DNA of 64,000 bases, from contig OZ020491.1 in assembly GCA_963971405.1 (NCBI GenBank), positions 12,766,855 to 12,830,854 of the forward strand, written 5' to 3'. Source of the stretch: Psococerastis gibbosa. Lineage: Eukaryota > Arthropoda > Insecta > Psocodea > Psocidae. The position numbers were made by a program, and so were the translations under genes. The notes under the pieces were generated by a model. That model did not search any database, was not told the origin of the DNA, and saw only the letters and a program-made list of their open reading frames with translations. This document shows, piece by piece, positions 13,001-25,700 of the stretch (positions are counted from its first letter, which is position 1; the number at the start of each line of letters is the position of its first letter).

Positions 13001-16000
13001 CTTGTTTCTTTTTTCAGTTATAAAAAGAAAGAATACGCTGATTTGTCAGTTTGCTTCTCCTTTGGACGAAGGCATACATAATAAGCCTGAGGTAAGTTCA
13101 GTAATTTTACTTACCTTACCCCGTGGTGCTATAGGCTATGAGGTGCCCTGTCCAGCGCCATTCGATGCCAATCACGGATGTCGAGCTCTCTCAGACTTGA
13201 CTTGGCCTAATTAGGCGCGATCAGCCCAGGGGGACTTTTGGCCGCTCTGACAATTTCCCTCCATCTTTGTCGATCCTCAGCAGCCACTGTCCAATCTGCT
13301 GCCTCGACGCCAACTCGAAGGAGGTCCTCCTGGAACTGGTCCGCCCATCTTCGCCTAGGTCTTCCTCTTGGTCTTCTTCCGAGGGGGACTACTTCCCACA
13401 CGGCCTTTGGGGGTCTGTAGTCCGGCATCCGGTGCACATGTCCTATCCATTGTAGCCTTTTTGCTCTAAGATTGTCAGGAACACCATAGCCTCGGTCTGC
13501 CTTCGATTCTTACCTCGCTTCCTTCTTTTCTAGAAGCTATGCCGATGGCTAGGTACTTCAGAATTGTATCCTTTACGGATTTTGTATATTAGCCAATTTC
13601 CCCTAACATTGGTTTTGTTTTAGGCTGTTGTACTTGAAGGGAAATATTGGAAACGAAAATTAGCGGCTGTTACTGCAGAGTACAAAAAATGGCGATTGTT
13701 CTACAGGAACAAAATCATGGGCTGGGCCGGCAAGGAGTGTTATGTAAGTAATCTTAGACTTCTATATTGGAGAGATGGGACACTTGCTCCCGCCAAAAAT
13801 TTCTAGGAATGTCCCATCCCTCGTATATAGAGCTAAACAATCTATTGTTTCTTCGTATTTAATAAGCAAACATGAAAGGCCAATGTAATATTTCAGAGTA
13901 TTCCGAAACATTAATATTGTTGTTAGGGGGCTAAGGCGGCCATATTGAGGAACTTATGCAAGCGTAACACCGTACCTATAGTACTGGCCTATATTTTTCG
14001 ATTTTTATATATTTAAATATTGACAATTTGTAGTTGCAAGACACGGAGATACCGGATTGGCCGGGAAAGAGCACGGAGAGCTTGGGCCTGACATCTATGA
14101 TGGTGGATGAGGACTATATGGACCTTATGAGCGACACACTCTTCACAACACTCTCCAAAGAGCCTTTCGCTTTCCCCGACATACGGGAAATTAGTGAGTA
14201 TTTAGCTTTTATTATATACCTATTTATGGTACGGAATAGTCCAATTGGTAGAGAACTCAACTGTGACACGTAAGGTTGAGATTAGAAACTCGTACACCCA
14301 ACTACAATATAATTGGTGCCTGACTTTCATAGGTAGGGTAAAACGCGGCTGTTGGGCATGTTGCTGACCGCAACATCCCGTACAGCCATGGTCAAGAGAG
14401 AGGTCCTTAGGCCTAGATCCTCCATTGGTTGTCATGCCACGGTGTTTTTATTCACTTATTATTAGTGAAAAATCCGTTCTTAAGGGATCTTAAAAAAAAA
14501 GAGAACTTGCCCCAAATCGCTTTCGCTATCAAGTCAGAAATGAAAATAGGTTTCAACTTACCTTGGCTCCCCATGATCGCGGCTTATCTACAACCCACTG
14601 AATGTCAGTAGAGACATGGTTCGAACGACCGTAGAACTGGTTACTGGTCATGGTCTGTTTAGACCCCTAATGACTAAACTGGGTCATGTAGGTCCTACCG
14701 CCGGCACCGCAATGAGGCCGAGGAAACCATGGAACACGTGGTTTGCCACTGTCGAGCACTGTGGCGGGCGCGGTTGGAATGTCTTGGGGCTGTCTACATC
14801 GACCAGGTCGTTCTGATTGACTTGCTGTTAAAGGACATGACTGTCTTTGCAAACAAGGTTAAGCTGTTGTCTTTCAACAGTTCTGTTGAGTAATTGGCAA
14901 TGACCATAGTATGAATGATTGGGATACACTGTTGTGCACCCAATAATTATGCTGTTCGAAGGGTCCCAAAACCTTTATCAGCTCAACTCTCTTAATAATA
15001 TGCCTATAATACTACCCAGAAAAGTCTGCAAGTCCGAATACTAACTATCAGTGCGCCAGTAGCCGAGCGGGGATAAAAAGGACATATGAAGCCTAAAAAA
15101 TAACAGTATTCAGTATTTTGCATCTGACTTACAGTCTGATCAGCAATTAATTGCCACGAATCACTATTTTTTAAGATTTCAACAATGGACATATTTCGGA
15201 ATGTTTCGGAAAAAACATTGATATAAAGTGGAAATGTTCAAGGTACTTTATCCAAAGGTATAAATTAGAAAATAGATGGTGCCAAACCATAAGCTATAAA
15301 TGTAACCGTAGAGGGATGGATCGCATTTTCCTCGCAGCATATTAATAGACTAGGCTGATGGCGAGCGAGTCCCTCCCGCCTGATTTTATCCAGTTAAAAT
15401 ATTTATTTGTCAATATCTTTTCTATTTATAAAATAGCCACTTCTTTGCCATGTTGATACAGGATCCGCGAAAACTTGTTATGTTAACACTTGCAGCGCGA
15501 GGAGCGAGTCTGGCGGACTTTATCCAGCCTAGCCTGGTTCAACTCCAGCCCAATTTGGACGAATATATGGATCTCGAGCCCTTGCCAGGTATATTTTTAG
15601 TTTTATTTGTTTCGGCCATAGTATAGAGTTCTAAACAAAAACAAATTTGAAATAGATTCTTCTTTAAAAGAAAGAGGTAACTTTCCAATTTACGCTTGTA
15701 TCCAAAAAAAAAAATTTAGTTAATTTTTAAATATAAATTAAAATGACAGCAATTTTTGAAGCCGCCATTATCGCGTGCATAATTTCCAAGTTTTCCAACT
15801 CTTCTTGCGGCCATTTTGGAAATTATGCACGCAGATTATATCGCAGACTCAAAAATCGGTGTCTTTTTTAAATTTTTTTTATAAATAAACTATAAATCTT
15901 ATAGTGTGAATTTGAAAGTTTCCACTATTTTCCAATGGAATTGTTTAAGCCAATAAACCGGAACACTTTTCCAAAAGTTAGAACTCTATTAGCCGTTGTT

Positions 16001-19000
16001 GATTAAACACAATTTCTCGTGGTTGTTACAATTATAAAGGTCATTCAAGTACACGAGAGTTTCATTGATTGAAATATTAAAAGAAAACTCTGAGATGGAC
16101 TTACGAGACTAGCGGAGAGAAATTCCATACAGATTTATGAAATGAAATTTCACCGATGATGTCAATGGTAGAGCTACCAATAGCCTTTAGATGAAACATT
16201 CCTCTTAATTTTGAAATTTAATGTGTGGTGGCCACTAACACCGATAGGTCACAGTTTTGGAACTTAACTATTTGTGCCAAAAACGGATATTCACGGTTCT
16301 CTGGTGGTAGGTGTTCTAAAGCTGTGGTCAATCAGTTGGCCACATTCTATGCATCAAAATATAGATGTACATGTCTTCTAAGTGATATGACCACATTCAT
16401 AGTTCTACAATGGATATTTTCTCCGAAATTTGATCCTGTTCCAAAAAAAGATTATTTTTGTTCTTAAGTAATAACATCTAAATGCAATATGTACGTGGAG
16501 TGTCGAATGATATCATATTTGCCAACGGCCTTACCATGTTGATTCCATTAGAGCAGAGCATGTTTCAAACTGCGGCAACTTGGTAGTGTGCACAGCGTTG
16601 GCAGGGGAACCTGGTGGGACATGATAACGCGCTTAGGCAGCATAAGTCGAGTCCTGGTCACCTCCGATTTAATCGTGTGACTTTACCATGTTCCCCAAGT
16701 GGTTCGGAATCCACTATAATCAGGAGGTCCACCCTGTTAGTCAACTCCCCTTTCCCCGAGGTGAAAGAGTCTGCCCTTTGGGTGCCTCAAGTTAACAAAC
16801 AGACTCACTCCCCCCGCCAGGCTGACAGGGTTGCTTAAAGCAGAAATGCTGAAAGCAGGCGTTAGAAACAACAACAACATGATATCATATTAATGCCTCA
16901 GTAGATGTTCCCCTGTTGGTTACAGAATTTTTTTCATCGAAGTTGCCACCCGTACCTGAAGACTGCGCAGTGGCTGACATGACCTATAGGCCGATTGAAA
17001 TGCAAGTACAAAGCAACCGAGGCCATATCACCAGCTCTACCCCATCACTGCCCTCAACTAGCACAGTCCAATACCAGCACTACACCGAAGTGGCGCCAAT
17101 GAAGCCAGCCAGATATTACCAACGAACTGCCGGTGATGCGGTCATGGGCGGCACAACCAACAAGTACAACTATACTGATACTTCTGCTATTAAAACTGCC
17201 AGGGTCTATTTGTCGAAGGGGAAAGATGAGTATTGTAAAACTGGCGATAAAGATGGCATCCTTATGGACGGATATTGTTTTGAGAGTGAGAACGTTGAGA
17301 GTGGCCCAACGGCTGGGTATGCCCTGCAGGCTGCGAGTACCTCGCAGAGGATGTACCAAGTGGATCTCGCTACTTCGGTTGTGGCACCTGTACAGCAGAG
17401 CTATGGGTAAGTAAGGTATTCGGGACAGTTGAAAAAATGAATAAAAATTGGAGAACCCATGGAACCTAGAAATTGGTCACCCCTGGATTATTCGGTTGTT
17501 ATTTAGGCGGGGTTTCCACATACGTCAATGGTCAATGAGAAATATGGTTTTGACGTGGTAGCAGACATTTTTAGTATGTCTTTAATGTCTGCTAAAACCT
17601 CAATTTAATATTTCTCATTGACCATTGACATATGTGGAATCACCGCCTTAATATTTAATTTACTACGTAAGTTATAAATATTTGGTCTATGGAAGTTATA
17701 GAGGACTACTCCATACGCAATATCATAGAATATTTTTAATTGGTGGTATTGTAATTATTTTATTAAGTTAACGAAGGATTTTGCGAATTTTACGCATTGT
17801 TAAGTTCATGGAGAAATGGCAGCACTAAAAAGTAAAAAAAATATCCCATGATATTGTGTATGAATTAGTCCTTTACAAGTTCTATAAACCAAATCTACTA
17901 TATATCTTGCGTAGTGGCTAAATCAAATTAAAAAAAAAATACGATCTGACTGATTTTTGCTGGACCAATATCTGCGTTCCATGCCCTCTTAGCATGTTTT
18001 TAGTATGCGCTCTTGTACATTGCTTGGGATTTTTTTTGTGAGATTATACTATGTTGCTCACTATCCCAGTCCAGTTGGTACAGAATGGGACTATGAACCG
18101 GAAGGTTGATGGTCGAGACTCGACATTATGTCCTAATGGGCACCTTATATTCGCCGGCAGGAAAAAAACGCGGCTGTCGGACCTACTGTGGAAAGAGTAG
18201 TGTTCACAAAAGAGAAGCCTCTCCCAGTCTTAAGCCCTAATCCCTATATGTGTTGTCTTGGCACGGCTGGCTGTTCTCCTTCAGTTAGTTTTACAACAAT
18301 CAGTATCAAATGAAAAGTTTTGTTTTTAGAAATATTACGGCAGACTTATCTAACCTTTGTTTTATGCTTTCAATCGCAATCGCAGATACCAATTTCCAAA
18401 GATGCCAGTACATCCACCTGCTCCTCCTCCGTATGGCCGAACACAGCAGGGCTATGACCTGGCCAGCTGTATTCCAGAAACGTCGGTTATTCAAAAATGC
18501 GCCGAGCGCTCTGCCAGTCTGCCTTCAGTGGACAAAGAGGATGTTTTCATTGTGCCTAAGGTGTGTCTCTTCTCTTTAGTTTTGCTATAATGTTATCATG
18601 TTTACGTCTATGACCCGTTCCAAACTTTACAAGGGACCACGAAACCCTGTTAGTGGGGAAAATGGAAAAGTTAAACCATAGTAAGATTTTTTTTTAAATT
18701 GTAAAATGAGCTATGCAGCAAGTTTTAAGGCTATACCTTTTTTAGTTTGTGCTGAGTTTGTGCTCATTCGCCCCCCCCCCCCCCCTATAGAGAACTAGAA
18801 CTGTCTGCGCGTGCAAACATAGAACCATATTAGTTTGAGCTTGTTTTTATTCTGTTTAATTATTGTTTTTATTTTCCACCAGATGAACCGAAATAGGGGT
18901 AGTTTCTTTATATTTTTCTGTTGTTACTATAAAACTAAGTTATTATTATTTTATAAACCAGCCAAAGTATCACCAAGTCAATGTAGACACTTAAATATTT

Positions 19001-22000
19001 AATAATGGGTTTGTTGACGTTTCCAGCATATGAGCCTGAAAAGCAGGCACCGATCTCGCAGTGGCTCCTCCCTGTTGACATCTCCAAAGTCCAGAACGCA
19101 CCCTCCGCCTCTCCTTTCGTCTTCATCAGATCCCAATCTCAACATACAGAAGTCCGCGTTACTTGCTCAACTTCTTACGACAGGTATGGGAGAATTTAAT
19201 ATTTGATAGTTTTTTTTTACACTGAAAGTAGCCTAGTAAATAAATAAAATAACTTTGTCAAGTAGGTATTACTAAAAAGAACCGGTACGAGTGAACCCGT
19301 ACATGCTTTCCGATTTATATATTAGTGTAGGTCCCGTAGTAGGCAAAATAGTTCTAAGAACCATCGTACCTATATAATTGTCCTGGGGTTAAATTTCGGA
19401 TGTTTTTTCTACGTTCTGAAACTGACTGATTACTATCTGGTTGAGGTAGGCTGAAAAAAATAATTAAATTTGTCTTATCCTAGTTTTTTATATTTTCTGG
19501 GATCTGTAATAACATTAGTACATAGTTACATAAGTAGTAGGCTACTTTAAAATATTTCTGCAAACATTCTATGGCTCGCTGTTGAAAGTGCATTTGGAAG
19601 AAATAGTTACATAGGCTACGTTATATTAATTTAAAATGTCTTGTGTATTTTATAGCTTCGCCGACAGTGTACAATGTTACCCCTACGAGAACTGGTAATG
19701 TGCCAATACTTCCGATGCCAACAAACCGGATGTCAAATGTACCTGCCCTGCCACTTAACTCCGCTGGCACTCTACTTATCACGCCTGCACCTAATCCTCC
19801 ACAGGTATAGGGAAGAAACTAAATAATTATAAAGGCATCGGACAACGCTTGAGTAGTTTAGATTTTTGTCGCGTTCCCACTAAAGACACATCTACAATAT
19901 TCTAGACTTCTATTGTATATTTATTTAGAATTGTTTTTTAAACGAATATTCCTGAGCATTTGTGTTGTGTTTTTGGTTGGTATCTAGCTCATCTGACTCA
20001 GCTTCACACGCATAATTTTATCACCTCGATGCCGAATAGATATGGTAATACCGTAAATAAGGTAAGATAGGCCTAAGTAGTATCGGTATCAGATGGTTTT
20101 CAACGACTGCTATCAGCATTTCTGATTTTAAGCAACCCTGTCAGTCTGACGTGGGGAGTGAGTCTGTTTCTTAACTTGAGGCACCCTAAGGGCAGACTCC
20201 TTCACCTCACGGAGGAGAGGAGTTGACTGCAGCTTTGAACAGGGTTTATTCAGAAATCCTTTATTTATTTATTTAACGAAAAACTATTTAATTAATTCAT
20301 TAATTTATTATGTAATGCTGTGTTTTCTTTATTTCTATTTCTATTTTTAATTTGAGTGATACTGTACGTTGATTCTCTTTCAGCTATGTAGCTGTTGTGG
20401 CTACTGCTGACCTGTGTAATGTAAAATTTTTTCAATACACATATTATTGACAACAGGACATGTAGCTGACTTTCACCCGAAAGGTTGTTGGTTCGAGTCC
20501 CACACTGGCTACATTTTCTGGCCATGCTTCGGAGGGCATGTAAAGCAGGCGGTCCTGGGCCTTCCTAGTTGAGTGTAAGAGAGGGCTTTATAGCCCTAAC
20601 TCCGCTAGGTTGGCTTAGTAATAGAAACAATAAAAGTCTTTATTTATTTATTTTATTTATTATTATTATTATTATTCTGGTGGATTCAACTTGATAAGGC
20701 CATTGGTTGTAACACTAAAGTTGGATTGGCATAGAAGGCGTTGCAAGTTGCACAATGTTAAGAAATTCATTGAGTTGTTTGTATGCGAATAATCTTTTAT
20801 TACGGTGAAACAAAACCTTAAGGTAATGCAGGTAGTGTAGGTACCAAACCTTTTATAAACAAATATTCCATTTTTTCAACGAAGCTTGACTTTGCTGCAG
20901 ATATTAATTAGAATTTAATAAGGAAAATTCATTTCAGAGCTACCTGACGGGGCCTGTTCATCCCACCAGTCCTGAGTCGTCGGTATCCTCGCCCGAGAGT
21001 ATCCGCGTGCAGTCGGCGAATTCGCCCGGCATGTGCGGGCCGTCTACGTCCACGAGTCCTCTGCTGTTTGCGGGCCCTTTATCACCCAAGAGAGGGGAAG
21101 GAAAAGCTTCTCCGCAGCCACACGTACGTTAATGCGCTTTCTTGTTCTTGAGAGGAGGAGGAGGCCCCGAATAGGGAAAAGTTTACTCATTGCCACACGC
21201 ATCAAAATTGTTTTGTTTTATCAGTCAAGGGAAGAAAATATCTTGAAAAGGAATCGCTTTGTCGCAGCCGCACGTATGTGTTTTCAATGAAGAACGGGTA
21301 AAAGCCGACTTAGCAAAACTTTTGGTAGTGCTCGGATGTTAAACTACTTAAGTTTAGGGTTTTTTTTTGAAGGGGTTAGGGGTGTTAGTCTAATGTCGTA
21401 TTTCGATTAGTGTGTTAAGTTGGTTTGATAAGCATGCCATTTTCCATAAAAATGAGTTGCTATTTGTGATTGTGGGGAATTTGTCTGCAATTTATTTAAG
21501 GGGTGCTCAGCCCCCTTCTAATTGTTGGAGGTTCTTGAGCACGTGAGCGCCATACATCCCTAACTCCGCTAGGTTAGCTTAGTAATAGAACAAAAAGTCA
21601 ATATTTAATATAATTTTAATAATACAAGTCACTGGGTTGAAAGAAGTTCAAAAATTATATTATTATTACTGAAATCCGTAGTTTGAGATTTTGGGAAATC
21701 AAAAAATTCTAATAAAGTATTGCCCTCTCCAATTTATTCAATTCTGCAAAAGAACAATTGTATAATAAATATTTTAGTTTGAATTATTGAAGTATAGGCT
21801 AATATTTATTTATTTCGTAAATAACAAGACGAAAGTAAAGGCTTATGCATGACTTTAAACTCTTGGCAAAACCTTGCCAACAACGCCGTTACTCTTACAT
21901 TTATTGTTGTATAATATCGTACAGAGTACCTGTTTAACCTTGGAGAAATCCTCTACAGACAGGAGAATTAGTGAAAGGAAGACATGAAAAACTGGAAGGA

Positions 22001-22677
22001 ACCGGATTTCGAACACAAGTCTCCACCTTACCTTACGGATTTGGTGCTGTGGTCACCATACCTCCCCAGCAAGGTGGAGACTTGGGGCTGAATCCGGTTT
22101 CCATTATTTTCTTGCACTAGCGGATCTACAAATTTTTAGAGGGGGGGGGGGCTGAACTAGTGGATGGAAAGCCTATAGTCAGGAGGTCTATGATAGAGTG
22201 AAGACTTTTTTGAAAGTGCGTTTTGTCTAGTGTAAGTTGGGTAAGAGAAGGGGGGGGGGGGGGCTTTCGCCCCATTAGCCTATTGCTGGATCCGCTAGTG
22301 CTTCCTTGTACTAATTAAAGCCTGAGATGTGGGGGGCATTTAAACAAAACGGGGACAGCCACACCTACAACACGAGACAACGGGGAGACCTTGTAAGGCC
22401 AGTGCCACACATAGCTAAGTGTTTGTGAGCGACTGGATCCTATACTACAAGGTTTCGCCTACCTTAGAAAACCACCGATTGAACTTAGAGCGTTGAGAAA
22501 TGCTTCTAACATCCCTAAATTGTTTAGAAACCATCTCTTAGAGAAAGCTTTGTGCACTGTCACTGAGGCACTAGCACATTGACAGAACTACCTGATTTTT
22601 ACGATATTTTGACGATTTTACTTTGTACTTTCTTGTCAATTACTTGTTGATTACTTGTATTGTATAATTTAACAGAA

Positions 22678-22709
<32 letters not shown>

Positions 22710-25700
22710 TTATTTAATTCTTACATTTATCATAATTAGCTGAATCATTGACTTATTTTCCCTTTCTTCAGGACCACCGACGGTCGTGTCATATTAATGC
22801 GGAGCAAAAGAGGCGATGTAACATCCGAAATGGCTTCGAAGTGCTCCACTCCCTTATACCACACTTGCAACAGAGTCCCAACGCCAAGGTATTTTCATTT
22901 TCAACGATATTAAGGGGCAAATTCCCAATAATTCGTAATAGTAGGGGAGCCCGCTATGCTAAATGGGGATTTACTCGAGCGTCATGGGTTGCAAAGCTTA
23001 GATGATAAAAGAAAAAAAATGATACATAATGTATACCTCTTCATCAGTGGAGGAAGTGGCTATAGATTTTCAAAAATGTAAAAAACAACTGTTGCGTGGG
23101 CATACTCGGGCGCGTCAGATAATGATATATATGGCTCATCTTCATGTCCTAGACGTGCTGTCTAATAATCTGACCATTATCTGGAGGGATCTGCCTAGTC
23201 TGACAATAATTAAAAGAAAAAAGATTTTTTTTAAAATCACAGAACTTAATCAATTGAAAAGCTCAGGAAACATTAAATATAATATTATATTAACATTAAT
23301 AATATGAAATAGTAAATATTTATAACCTTTAATTCACATAACTTATGTTAAAAATATATTAAAAATAACAAAATTAGCCAAAACGTTGCAAATACGCTGT
23401 AAATAATATCATGGCGTCATGGCAACAGAAATCAAAGTGGGGACCATAGCTTTTAATAAATATATATTATGTATGAGGAGCTTGGTTACAAACGTGGCCA
23501 ACTCCGTTTTTTCACAAAATGGGGTTTTGATCCGAACTTGCAGAAAATTTGAATGTAAAATAAAGTGACAAAAGCAGACAGATTGCGCACAGAAGCGCTG
23601 AGAAGTCTAGGGTTAGCTATAAACTTAATGCAATTTTCAACAGAAAATCCGCTCTCCTGAAAAATTCTACAACTTGGAGTTGGCCATGTTTGTAAACAAC
23701 CTCCTCATATTATGGTATTATTATTAAAATCTATGGTGGGGACGCAGTAAGAAATATTGGCATCACGCAGCTGCACAACTTTAAAGCCCTCCCGTTGCTA
23801 TTGGTCACACTCAAATGGTCAGATTAGTGAAGCACACACTATTTAGCATGTAATTAAATTTCTATACCTTAATCTGACGCGCTCGATTAAATCCCGAAAT
23901 CCCCGCTTGGGCTCACCTTTTATAAACAAGGAACGTAGTCTGGGACAGGAAATTAAGCGATTCCACTAATTCTAATTTTGTGTTTTACAGTTGAGTAAGG
24001 CAGCCATGTTGCAGAAAGGCGCTGAGTACATCAAGCAACTTCAGGCAGAACGAATACACGTGAAAGATGATGTGGAGAGCCTTAAATACCAGATCGATAC
24101 CCTTAATGCGTCTATAAGCAACTTCCAGGCATTACTACCTGCTACTGGCGCCCCTGTGTCAAGACACCGAACTACAAGAATGAGGGAAACTTTCGATGAT
24201 TGGGTTCGAACGAGAACTAATGAAAACTGGAGATTCTGGGTTGTATCCTTTTAACATGCTTTTTGGGAAGAAAAAGATTTAGATTCGCCACCATTTGTGA
24301 AGAAATCGATTAAATTTATGCAATGAGCTTTCATCTTAAAAAGCTATTTTGAACTTTCTCCATTTTTGAGACAAGTCAATGCTCCTTGGATCCCAAACAA
24401 TGCTGCTATGCTCCAATTTCGATCTTACAAATGGACAATACAGTCTTTTACTAGTTTCTTCGCTTCTAAAATATTTACAGAATTTCTTTATGCATTCTGT
24501 CTCAATTGTTTAATAGTACCCACGTAGATACATATATAACGTATTTCTTAGGCGCATAAGTGAGTAATCTTATATGCCATAAGAAATTCGCGAAAGCTTT
24601 TGCAGAGTGCGACGAAATCAGAGAACTAACCAGAATAATAAGAGAAGTACAACAAATGCGTCAAAATTCATTGTAGCGCGGGAGATCTCGGTTCTTCTAT
24701 TGCGATACTAGAATTTCACAATTTTCGAGATTAATTCTTTTCACCATACCATGCGCTCTATCAATGCGATAAATATAATCCTTAAATTAAGAATCAGTTC
24801 AGCTCGTTATTTGAGTCATTATTTACAAGCTTCAACAACTCGGTGTCGACAGCGAGCTACGAAGATTTGCACCGGTCTTCACTCATGTGGGTCGAACATC
24901 ACTGCTCCCTCGTTGAACTCCGTCCAGGTAATTTTGCTGCGACATCCTTGATTGATACCAAATCTATTAATTTTTTCATATTCTAGACAAACTATTAAGT
25001 ATGCCTACATTTTTAGTTATACAAAACTCAGTACTCACCTATAGGCTGTAATAGAGAAAATGTTGAGTATTGGAGCTGCCTTCTATGAGCTGATTTACAA
25101 GTTTCTTAATGTCAAAATCATTTCAGTCACCTGTGGACATGTAAGATGGCCATTGAGTTAAGTTTTTGAGATGAACCGGTTTTTAATTGACGGATAGTTG
25201 AAAAAGACCGTTCTGCTGTAGAAACTGAGACTGCAACCGTAACCTAGTATATACCCTCATGTACTCAGATCATTTAGTTGCACGAACTGTTCATTGAATT
25301 GAACTGGAGTCACTCAAGCAGGTCGGGGACGCATGGTTTTTGTTCTTGCTCTTAATGATTTCGAAAATCATGTCGCGGTGCAATTTAAGTCTTGCCGCGT
25401 CGAAATCATTGCCGAACAGGTTGTTCAGTTCTTCGATTATATTGGAACATTTTGTAGCATTGAATGCTGTTCACTGCTACAACAGTTAATCATTAGAGGG
25501 CTTTGTTTGGCTGAGCAGCATTGTTAGTTTTCCATCAACACTCCGTCGCCAAATATTATACTTACTGTTTATCGCTATATTTCAGCTGTTTTAAACTCCT
25601 TGCGCAATCTAAGCAAAACGACTGACATCCTAGCCGACCCACAGAAGCTCGCCGAGGAAGCAAGAGCTGCAGTCAACAAGAAAAAGAAGAAGGGCGGATC

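Larger units (their letters stand above)
1072..15588 (+). other. Mondo: Mondo N-terminal conserved (glucose-sensing) region, exons 1-6
   Basis: Exons 1-6 encode residues 1-285. In this family the N-terminal conserved regions hold the nuclear export signal, the 14-3-3 contact and the glucose response. Visible pieces are the acidic VSHFEAEAQDDEYE stretch; SLNKLFQCMSLAY, matching the export-signal block; KLTSPKWNRF with IRLNNVIWRCW; FIKRKNTLICQFASPLDEG; KYWKRKLAAVTAEYKKWR; DTLFTTLSKEPFAFPDIREI; and SLVQLQPNLDEYMDLEPLP. The exon 2 piece (7539-7645) is too short to stand out as an open frame and was placed by motif and splice phase. The functional assignments are family knowledge, not seen here. 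Confidence 0.85.

Noticed and set aside
13238-13455. Two + strand frames over 13238-13455
   Set aside because: They are antisense shadows of the LINE reverse transcriptase tail on the - strand.
17054-17359. 101-codon - strand frame
   Set aside because: Antisense shadow of Mondo exon 7, whose frame and splice phases are consistent with the rest of the gene.
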